A DNA stretch of 64,000 nt from Aurifilum marmelostoma (lineage: Eukaryota; Ascomycota; Sordariomycetes; Diaporthales; Cryphonectriaceae). This document shows, piece by piece, positions 55,818 to 64,000 of the stretch. The position numbers and the translations under genes were made by a program. The number at the start of each line of letters is the position of its first letter. The stretch's first letter is position 1. Below the pieces are notes generated by a model, which was given only the letters and a program-made list of their open reading frames with translations, ran no database searches and was not told where the DNA came from. The stretch covers positions 4,092,001 through 4,156,000 of the forward strand of contig JAMXSV010000003.1 of assembly GCA_027559495.1 (NCBI GenBank), in the 5' to 3' direction.

Positions 55818-56956
55818 ACATCGTTTCTGCTCCGGGCTAGGGGATGAGTGTGTTTGACATAGAGGAAACGCAGGGTAAGGGAAGATGGGACCTTGTGCAA
55901 CCCGAGGAGCAAGACAAAATACAGGACGGACTCTCGAGGATGAGCTTTGGGGACGCAACGGAACCCAAGCCACAGTGAGAGGCCGGGACGTGAACTGAGC
56001 ATGTATGAAAAATGGAAATGCAAGAAACAGAAGCAGTAACATGGCTAGACTCTTCAACCAGTCAGCCACGAAGCGAGCATTACTCACGGTGTTGTCGGCT
56101 TTTTCTTTTTCTTTTTCGAATCTCGATTCATGGATGAAAGGGGCATGTCATGCATAGGATATACAACCACACAATTTGAGCCTTGGGTCGGCGACGGCGC
56201 GCAGAGTTAAATGCGTGCCGCTCCTTTTCTTTGGTCCTAAGAATTTCAGGACTGTTTATCTGATCATCATTTCTCTGCCCTCCTCAAAGACCTCTGGCCC
56301 AGATATGGAGGCTAACAATTTGATTGATGAATTGCTTGCACGCTAGCATGGTGATGTCTCTGCTAGATTGCAGCCAGCTAGTCAGTACGGAAGGGATAAG
56401 TCTGTTCTCTTCCTCTTCTCTATGCATCGTTCTTCTTTTATTTCCTCTCTGTTATCTCTCTTTGAAACTAAGTCTGGCTTAGGTATCTTATTCACGGATC
56501 GTGTCGTGCTTACAAAGAACGAGAGAGGACCGTCACTGCGACTATACCTCTATCTTGCTGTTATGACGATGAAGAGTGAGAGCAAAAAAAAAAAAAAAAA
56601 AAAAAAAGACAGAAGAGAAAGAAGAGAAAGAAGAGAAAGAAGAGAAAGAAGAGAAAGAAGAGAAAGAAGAGAAAGAAAAAAGAGCGACCAAAACACACAT
56701 GTTTTATGATTGAATCATCTATCTTCCCCGCCTCATGCGCTCAATAAAACTCCACGTATGATGATGATAAAACTATGCCGACCCCTCCCCTGTTACTCAC
56801 ACATGCCCACTGCCCACTCACTTTCCTTACCCCAAAGCTCTCTTCTCTTGACATCTTCTGGATGTCCTCACCTGTGTACAATGCTTACACACCAAAAACA
56901 CACGTATATACATACATCCCCATTCGAATTCAACGGCCTGGGCCCCCCCCGCCCCT
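55818..56956. other. Convergent spacer between GDE1 and the ABCD transporter
   Basis: 1.1 kb with no supported gene. It contains a run of about 24 A (56584-56607) followed by a 9-nt purine repeat, and AC/AT-rich sequence near 56890. Both neighbours end here. Confidence 0.5.
56610..56677 (+). repeat. 9-nt purine minisatellite (GAAAGAAGA)
   Basis: About seven tandem copies of GAAAGAAGA directly after a poly-A tract. An all-purine strand of this length can form triplex DNA. Confidence 0.9.
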
Positions 56957-59425
56957 TTACTCAGACGTCAGCTCCTCCATCCTCCTCTCCAGCTCCGGCA
57001 CCTGTCTCAGCAACACCTCCAGGTCCTCCCTCTCGTCCTCCAGCTTCATCCGCCTGTCGGCGTCCAGCCTGGTGAAGACATAGTTGCCCTGTCCGTCAAA
57101 CTGCAGGATGTGGCTGTGGTATTTCCATAGGCTCCGGCGGTGGCTGACGGTCATGAGGGTGATGCCCAGAGCCTTGGCGTTGTCGTACATGACCTTTTCG
57201 GTGTCGAGGGTTACAGAGGAGGTGCACTCGTCGAGGATGGCGTAGCGCGGGCGGTGGTAAAAGAGGCGGGCCATGGCGACGCGCTGCTGCAGCCCGCCCG
57301 AAAGGACGTCGCGCCATTCGGCCTCGGCATCCCAGCCCTCCGGGTACAGGGTGATGAGGTTTTCGAGGTTGAGGATCTTGAGGATGCCGAGCAGGTCGGC
57401 ATCTGTGATGCCCTTGGCGCGGGTCGTGCGCAAGCCGTCTGGGTATGTAATCTGCTGGCGGAGGGAGCCGCGCGACAGGTAGGGCCGCTGAGGGATGTAG
57501 AAGATGTCGGTGAAGGGGGGCTTGTGGACGGTGCCGCCGTAGACGGGCCAGAGGCCGCCGAGGATGCGGAAGAGCGACGACTTGCCACAACCGTTGGGGC
57601 CTACGACGAGGAGGTGGTCGCCCTGCTTGAGAGAGAAGGAGAGGGCCTTGACGAGAACGTCACCGTTGGGAGAGATGATTGGTCTGCATGGTTTTGCCGT
57701 CAGTGTCATTCCAGCCGATCCAGTCTCTGAGCATGAGTAAGAGCCCGCCGGGGGGGGGGCAAGGGATCATTGTTCTCCTTGACGAGACAAAGAAAGACTT
57801 ACACGTCGATAAATTTAATGTCCTTGCTCTCTACGACCTTACCTCTGCCCTTAAGCACGGCCTCGTTGCCCTCGGTGCCCGCGCTGGACACTAGCTTCTT
57901 CTCGAAGCGGCCGTTCTGGATATCGTCCATGACCTCGAGCAGGGTGGCCACCCGAGAGGTATATCCGGCCAGCTCCATGACCTCTCTATACGAGAACATG
58001 ATGCGCCCGAACGCGTCCGATGCAGACAGCAGCATCCTGCGGTTGGTCACGAAGGTCTCGGTCCTGTCGCCCATGTTTTGGGTGATGGCGCCAGGAAACT
58101 TGACAAAGACGGGCACACTGCAGAGCATCAGGCCCAGGGCCCCCCAAAGGTACTTGATGACGTAGTCCTCCATGAAGCCGTGGTAGAAGCGCCGCCGCAG
58201 GATGTAGTTGACGTGCTTGATGAGGGTGAAGTAGCCCTTGTCCAGGGTGTCCTTCTCAACCTCGTGGCCTGCGTACAGGGCCACCTCCTCGCTGTGGTCT
58301 ATCAAGCGCGAGTGCTGGAATCGGAACTCGCCTTCTAACCTCGCCTCGTCCGCCACGTATTTGCCAAAAGGTGGTGTGAGCGCGCGCATGACGTTTGCAG
58401 ACAGCTGGACGAGTAGGGACATGAACATGACGCCTTCGCCACCTACACTGCTGGATAGCGACCATGTATAGATTGTCTGTGAGCTCTGTGTTAGTCGACA
58501 ACCCGATGCGTGTCAAGATAGTGGTAGTGTTTTATGGAAAGTGACTTGCCATGTCGAGCAGCGGCTTGGCCAGGTTGCTATACAGCTCAGCCAGGCTGTT
58601 TGAGAACTTGGCAACGTCCACGGCTATAAGCTGGTCTGGGTTCTTTATCCTGTCGTCCAGGGCCGAGATGCCGTAGAAGGTCAACTTGGACAGGTACTTG
58701 TCGTGAATATGCTGCGTGAGCCTGGTCCGGTACTTCAGCGACAATTCCGCCTGATGCCACGAGAGCTGCACGAAACAGAAAAGCAAATTAGCCTTCACTT
58801 GTGTCTCCCAAGATTCTATATCCACAGCGACCACACGACAACATACCATTGAGTTTGTAAAGGTAGCCGGCACGGCGATCAACATCCACCACACGATCCT
58901 CATCAGGAACTCCTTGCCGTGGCCCCTCACCAGCGCCTTGACGATGGCGCCGTCCATGGCGGCGACCTTGACACTAATCAGGGTCCTGACGACAAGGAAG
59001 AAGCTATGGCTGATGAGCAGCCTGGTCTCCTTGCTCCGCCAGCCGGGCACCACGATCCTCAGCAGCCGCAGCAGGCTCCGGAAGAACTCGCGGTCGAGCT
59101 CCACCTTCTTCCTCTTCTTGTTCTTGTCCTTGTTACCCCCAGCGGCGAGGTCCTCATCCTGCTGTTGGCCCGCAGCCGTGGTCACACCGCGCTCCCTGCG
59201 CCGGTCAGCATCTCGCCTCGACGCGGCCTTCTGCTCAGCGATGGCGTTGCGCACGCGGTTGATGAGCGCGATGGAAAGGGTCAGGTAGACGGCGCGGGAG
59301 ATGCGGGTGCGGTTGGACAGGTAGAGTTGGGTCAGGTGCGACACGATAGAGCGGATGGTGCGCTCGCGCTGGGCCGGCGAGGACATTGACCCCGCGGGGA
59401 GGGAGAGCTTGGACTGCGATGCCAT
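56957..59425 (-). CDS. Peroxisomal ABCD half transporter for long-chain fatty acids (Pxa1/Pxa2 type)
   Basis: Imports long-chain acyl groups into peroxisomes for beta-oxidation as half of a heterodimer. Minus-strand exons 59425-58847, 58765-58550, 58476-57803 and 57683-56957 give 731 residues. A basic, charged N-terminal region precedes the membrane domain (KYRTRLTQHIHDKYLSKLTF, NPDQLIAVDVAKFSNSLAEL). The nucleotide-binding domain has Walker A GPNGCGKSS (about residue 515), Q-loop YIPQRPYL, signature LSGGLQQRVAMARL, Walker B YAILDECTS and switch SHRRSLWKYH. The family motif GALGLMLCSVPVF in the last membrane segments is also visible. The second intron (58477-58549) has a GC donor with good consensus (ATG then GCAAGT). 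The first intron is 81 nt and open in frame. Whether it is the Pxa1 or Pxa2 partner cannot be decided here. Confidence 0.93.
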
Positions 59426-60230
59426 GGCTGGGTCGAGCGGGGGGGGGGGGCGCTTGTGGCTCTCCGGATCGAGCGCGTGAAAGCTAGGACACGGGAATGG
59501 TCCTTACACGCTGTTCGGGGGCGTCTTGAAGTAAGAAGATGGACGGTGTGGAGGAAGCGGTCAAGTCGAACAAGTGCTCGCAGTTCGAGCTGGTCTGTCC
59601 TATAACTCGATCGGTTGACAGCAGCAGTGCCCTCGACCTCTCATGGCCAACGCGCAGCAACAATTGTAGTAGGAAGAAAACAATAATGTATCACAAGCAG
59701 ACCAAGGATTGTACGCGGTCCTCGCTCGTTCTTTTGCACGTGTCCATGTCAGTCATGCGCTATGCCGCCAAAGAAGATGGTTAGGGATGAGGACAAAAAA
59801 CATGGGGGTTCGACCTGTGCCTGGGCAGATTCCCGTTGAGGCAAGTCCCTCGGCGTTTCTCATACAGTAGCACCTTACAAGGTCAATAGTCAATCAGCCC
59901 CCTCCCCCCCCCAAAAACCCAATGCGCCAAAGCCTCGGGGACCCGCTGGCGCCATTACCCGCAGGCCTGGGGAAACCAACTACCCCCTGGCCAGATTAGC
60001 ATGTGATTCTGGGGAAGGGACATGCTGAAGCAAAGCTACTACCGGGTAAGTACCTACGTACTATGCCATAGTGGTGGTAGGTGAAATGTGGCGGTGTGTT
60101 GAGTATCCTCCTTGTCCAGCCACACACCCATAGCGCTCCCCTCTCTTCAACCTACTTCTCTGTCCAGTCACACTCACTCGCTCCCACACCCATACTCACT
60201 CAGCTGCTTGCCTTGGTTTCAGAAACAACT
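59426..60230. promoter_or_regulatory. Divergent intergenic region of the ABCD transporter and a membrane protein gene
   Basis: 805 bp between outward-facing starts, so both promoters are here. Poly-G (59440-59450) and poly-C (59905-59912) tracts are present. I looked for the CCTCGG fatty-acid response motif (FarA/FarB, Ctf1). The plus strand has GCCTCGGGG at about 59932-59940, which contains CCTCGG, so regulation by fatty acids is plausible but unproven. Confidence 0.45.
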
Positions 60231-61087
60231 ATGTTCCCGCAGAGTCTGTTCTGCCTCCTCACAGGCCTAACGGCACTCGCCCTCGCCAACGTAGAAAAGA
60301 CCATCTTCTTAGGTCCCGAACCCATCAACATCCCACCCTCGAGTCCCAGCCTCGCCGACCTCCACATCGACGTCCTCACACCGGAGAACTGGTCGCTGAG
60401 GACACACTTAAGAGCAATATTCCCGACAACAGAACTTCCGAGGGGTGCAGAGACATGGCTCATCCTCGACAGCCTCAACGAGGGCCAGAGATATGAAGTG
60501 CGGATATGCTGGCCTGCGATTGTGTGTTGCCCTGCTCTCATCACACTGAATCTCATCTCATTTCACCAAAAAAAAAAATAAAAAAAAAAAAAAGGCAAAT
60601 CGAAGAAAGAACTAACATGATCATCTCCTGCCCCACCATGCAGCAACCCACAGCCTTTAATCTAGAGACATACGAGCTCCCACACGTCTTCGACACGCCC
60701 GCCCTCATCACCTCTTTATACAACTACTCCATGTCCAGACAGCCTCCTTCCACCTACTCCACCTCGCCCGAGACGAAAACCCCCGAGGCCGCTTCCGCCG
60801 CCTCAACGTCTTCGGTCCTCTTCCTCCGCGTCTCCGCCGCGGCCGACTACTTCACCCTGAATGAAACCCTCATGAGGACACCAGAACCCGTCTTCGTCGA
60901 TCTTATTCTGGACCCCTTCTTGTACAACGTCCTGCCGCGCAGCCTGGTGCCTACGGTGGTGTATGTGGTGCTTGTAGCCGCCGGGTCGTGGGTGCTGGCG
61001 ACGATGGCCGTGGTTCCCTTTCTCAAGGGCTTGGTGGTGGCGACGGAGGGTGAAAGGGACGAGAAGGGGGAGAAGAAGACGCAGTGA
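60231..61087 (+). CDS. Predicted type I membrane protein of the secretory pathway, unrecognised
   Basis: Two exons, 60231-60521 and 60644-61087, join as RICWPAI-QPTAFNLETYEL to 244 residues. The intron carries a CTAAC branch site (about 60612) and GT..AG ends. The N terminus is a clear signal peptide (MFPQSLFCLLTGLTALALA). A lumenal region of about 180 residues contains LDVLTP-like and EGQRYEVRICW segments, suggesting a beta-sandwich. One hydrophobic segment near the C terminus (VPTVVYVVLVAAGSWVLATM) is a membrane anchor, followed by a short charged cytosolic tail. I do not recognise a named family. The EGQRYEVRICW stretch recalls fibronectin-type or GPI-biosynthesis accessory proteins only vaguely. 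Divergent from the ABCD transporter. Confidence 0.75.
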
Positions 61088-61835
61088 GAGGGCTGCGTGT
61101 GGGTGCATTTTCATTCAAGCATGGCTTCGATCTCGTTATTTGAACACCATCATGGTCCTGGACCGGGTAGGAGGCTGCTACTTAGTTAGATACCCATCAA
61201 GCTGTTATCAAGTGAAGAGTCGTCCACGTCCATCATCACCGCCTGACCGTCCATGTCAATGCCTGCAGTTCTGGCTCTGTCATCACCTCAAATTCATCTA
61301 TAACATATCAGTGCACCCTGTAATCGTTTCAATTTTACCCTTCTTCTCAATGGAGAAAGATCTGAAAAGTCAGGCTGCTATACCCTCCTATGGCAACTAG
61401 TCTATATGCCGATGTCTGAATCGCTGATACAAAAGAGATACTGCTTAAAAAAGACAGGTCTCGGGCCCTTTTGAAGCACCATGGCGGTGCTCTTTTTTTT
61501 TTTTTTTTTTTGTTTTCTTTGTGTGTGTGTGCGCGTTTTGTGTTTGTTGCGGAAACGAAAGAAGAAGAGTTATCCAGAGACCGTATGCTTTCCATCATCC
61601 ATTCAACCCCCGTTGCGATCATCCAAGAATCCAAAGGCCCAGCGTTGAAGCTTCCTGATAACAGAATTCGCACGCACGCCTCCGAGCGCGACGAACGTGC
61701 GTATCGAGACCAGCCAGACTGCACCATCGGCTCATCTACCTGACGGAACAGTCCCCACGGCTACTCACCTACACCCCAGCACGGCTCCTCAGCCCGCCTG
61801 CGAGAAGGAAGGGAAGGCTTCAACGATGAGCCCAG
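61088..61835. other. Convergent spacer between the membrane protein and WW-domain genes
   Basis: 748 bp with a run of about 20 T (61491-61511) and GT repeats right after it. No gene is recognised; both flanking genes end here. Confidence 0.45.
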
Positions 61836-62190
61836 CTAGTACGGCGGGTTGCTCCCGTACTGGTGACTCGAGTGACCCGCAGGCAACCCCTGGCCGTACG
61901 ATGGCTGCTGCGGATACTGGCTCGGCGGCGGCGGGAAGTATCCTCCGCCTCCGCCCCCCTGCTGTCCGCCATACGATGGTGGTTGGTGGTGTTGGCCGAA
62001 CCCTCCACCGCCGTGATGCTGCGGGGAGCCGTAAGGATTGCCAGGGCCCTGCGGCGGCCCGGGTGGCGGGCCATACTGATGCTGTGGAGGTTGGCCGTAT
62101 TGCGGATGCTGCGGCGGTCCTGGGTAGCCGTGCTGGCCTGCTCCACCCTCGTACTGGCTCGGCGGCGGCGGAGGGAAGCTCGGTGTGCCG

Positions 62191-62223
<33 letters not shown>

Positions 62224-63377
62224 GGTGCATGGCCGTAAGGATTGGGAGGCTGCTGGGAGGAAGTCTGGTAAGACGGCGTCGAGTGTGGAGGGCCATTGGA
62301 CGCAGGCGTGTGGTAGGACGGTGGCGGCTGCGACTGAGGAGTATGCGCCTGGCCCGCAGCTTGGTGTTGAGGCATGCCGGGCGGCTGGTACGATGTCGGA
62401 GGCGCCGAGCCGCTGTAGCCTCCTTGTTGGCCCGAGTTCGAGTATCCGTAGTTCTGGCCCTGCGACCGAGCGTCTGGTGTCAGCCGTGCATGGCCTCATT
62501 GATGTGCCTACAAGCTGGCCATGATGACCATGGGCAGGTCTTGTCCATAGTGTCTCTTTTTTTTCAGCTTACCGATGACTGTGACTGCCCTCCAAACATG
62601 TGCGCAACCCCACCCATCATGGACCCTGCCAGGCCGCCCGAGCTCGAGTGTTGCGCCGCCTGCCCGCCGTGGTAGTTCTGTGGTTGTTGCTGTTGCGGCT
62701 TGTTTCCGGACGAGAACAGGTTCGATGCCAGCTGGCCGACGAGCTTGCCCCCCAGGCCACCTGATCCGGAGTGTCCCGACGAGCCATGACTGCCGGAGGA
62801 GCCGCTGTGTGTAAGGCCGCTAAACACCTGGCTTGCGAGACCACCGAGGTTGTTGGAGTTGCCGTGGCTGCTGCTCTGTTTGCCGCCGAGCAGTGCGTTC
62901 ATCGCCATACTCTGTTCAGGAAGAAGGCCACGTCAGTCAATGAGTCCCGTCTACCTCCACCACGCCCGTCGCAAAACGGCACGGTTAACGCCCGACGAGT
63001 AGTGACGATATTCTTACCCCCAAGCCTCTCTCGCCGGACGGGCCATCGCCCACGCCGCCCCTCGTTCCGCCGTTCTCGTCAGGCATGACAGGTTCCATCC
63101 TGCCGTCTGCGTGCTTAACGGTCTGGGTGCCGTCGGGATGGGTGATAAGCTCGGGCTCGCCTGCGCCGGGGACGCCGTAGGGGTGGTCGAGGTTCGAGGC
63201 AGGCGTGCCGCCGACGGGAGCGGCGTCGGTCGGGACCTCCCACTGCGAGACACCGGTCGACAGCTGGACATAGTAATACTTCTTGCTCTTGGAGTCCCAC
63301 TGCGCGATCCAGCCTGGGGGTAGATGCGGCGGAGCTTGCGTGGGGCCCTCGCCGCCCGGCGAGCCTGGTCCGGACAT
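61836..63377 (-). CDS. WW-domain protein with long Gly/Ser- and Pro/Gln-rich tail
   Basis: Minus-strand exons 63377-63018, 62911-62573 and 62459-61836 join in phase to 440 residues. Near the N terminus (about residues 18-50) is a WW domain: LPPGWIAQWDSKSKKYYYVQ, then TGVSQWEVPT. Both signature tryptophans and the tyrosine block are present, so it should bind proline-rich ligands. The middle exon is Gly/Ser-rich (LGGLASQVFSGLTHSG). The last exon is Pro/Gln/Gly/Tyr-rich with a ten-glutamine run and many PPPxQY-like repeats, the composition of a disordered, phase-separating tail. Function is unknown; fungal WW proteins of this layout are generally uncharacterised. Because the tail is itself proline-rich, self-association through the WW domain is possible; that is inference. 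Confidence 0.85.
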
Positions 63378-64000
63378 GCTTGAGGGAGGGTTCCGAGAGG
63401 AGATGCAGGAGGTGGATTGGTGGTCCGTTCTGGAGGGGAGCGCTGTGCTGGGTGTCGGAGAAGAACGTATGAGTAGAGAGAAGGAGGGGTGGGTGAGTAG
63501 TACCCTGGTGTTGCAGGGCCGGATCAGGTCACGTCGAGGTTCCCAGGACTGCCGAGCAAGGCAGGCAGGCAGTGTGCGCTGTTGTGTTCAGGAGAGAGCA
63601 CCACAATTCGATCCTCGAGCGGTTGCTGCAGCTGCTTCAGGAGCAGGTAACTGACTGACTGCTAGTGATGCTGTTGCGAAGCGAAGCGTGATGCCCAATC
63701 CCCAGCTGGGAGAGATGGGATGGGATGTCGCAATCAATGCCACAGGGTCCCTCAAGAGTGGATCAAGAAAATCCGCGGGGTGGTGCTGAATAACCCTTGT
63801 CTTGGTCCGAGCAGCAGCAGAAACAGGCCTGCCTGGCTCTGGTGGTAGGGGTGGGTGATGCCTGAAAGTGATAGCGAGTATGCCTAAAAGTGTGTGCGAG
63901 TAGTGATAACCTGATAAGAACAGGACGTCATCTGCTGCCGTGTTCAGGGCCTGCTCTGATGAGCACAAATCAGCGCTGGAGGCTGTGATGAGACTCAAGG
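63378..64000. other. Window end: upstream region of the WW-domain gene
   Basis: 623 bp upstream of the WW-domain gene start. No supported coding sequence; probably promoter plus flank of a gene beyond the window. Confidence 0.4.

Noticed and set aside
61697..62524. Plus-strand open frames opposite the WW-domain gene
   Set aside because: They read the complement of the Pro/Gln-rich tail; the minus-strand exons have a WW domain, correct splice sites and phase.
1..64000. CRISPR arrays, operons, ribosome-binding sites
   Set aside because: Spliceosomal introns, an intron-bearing class II tRNA and eukaryotic proteins throughout; tandem repeats seen are microsatellites without spacers.

Overview
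The window is nuclear DNA of a filamentous ascomycete (Pezizomycotina). A sordariomycete is my inference from how the proteins compare with families I know; I cannot name a species. Genes are spaced by 0.3 to 4 kb. Coding exons are GC-rich and broken by short introns (about 55 to 150 nt) with GT..AG ends and CTAAC/CTGAC-like branch points. Intergenic DNA is full of CT-rich leaders, microsatellites and long poly-G/C or poly-A/T tracts. There are no bacterial-style operons, no CRISPR array, no rRNA and no recognisable transposon gene.

Layout: PRPP synthetase (2504-3760, +); ribosomal protein eS6 (4830-6083, -) divergent from diphthamide enzyme DPH1 (6578-7984, +); Ctf8 clamp-loader subunit (8303-8783, -) divergent from an AsaB/CmcJ-like oxygenase (9620-10640, +); V-ATPase subunit B (10915-12823, -) divergent from the spliceosomal cyclophilin CWC27 (13529-15188, +); heat-shock factor HSF1 (17177-19772, +); an arrestin-domain protein (22967-24380, -); a PPIL3-like cyclophilin (27093-27860, +); an intron-containing tRNA-Leu(UAG) (29512-29608, +) in an AT-richer, gene-poor stretch; tRNA-splicing endonuclease subunit SEN54 (31635-33116, +); a small coding exon (36926-37201) and a large protein with a duplicated domain that I cannot assign (38862-41267, +); ZPR1 (42845-44385, -); an Snm1/Rpr2-type RNase MRP/P subunit (44726-45358, -); a DUF866/CZIB zinc protein (45820-46569, -) divergent from a mitochondrial PPR-like protein (46939-49371, +); the SPX-ankyrin-GDPD phosphodiesterase GDE1 (51993-55817, +); a peroxisomal ABCD half transporter (56957-59425, -); a small type I membrane protein (60231-61087, +); and a WW-domain protein (61836-63377, -).

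Functionally this is a housekeeping neighbourhood with many RNA and translation genes (eS6, DPH1, CWC27, PPIL3, SEN54, tRNA-Leu, RNase MRP subunit, ZPR1), plus membrane energetics (V-ATPase), phosphate/lipid metabolism (GDE1, peroxisomal fatty-acid import) and stress control (HSF1). Neighbours share promoters rather than pathways.

Two themes deserve attention. First, four otherwise conserved genes (CTF8, CWC27, HSF1 twice, GDE1) are each broken by a one-base error in a run of 5 or 6 G/C. This looks like homopolymer error in the assembly rather than gene decay. Second, gene structures are unusual in places: two GC-AG introns, first coding exons of 14 to 17 nt, a 20-nt internal micro-exon in the V-ATPase gene, a possible 60-nt in-frame intron in DPH1, and a possible 1.6-kb intron joining 36926 to the duplicated-domain gene. 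The best candidate for something undescribed is that duplicated-domain protein.
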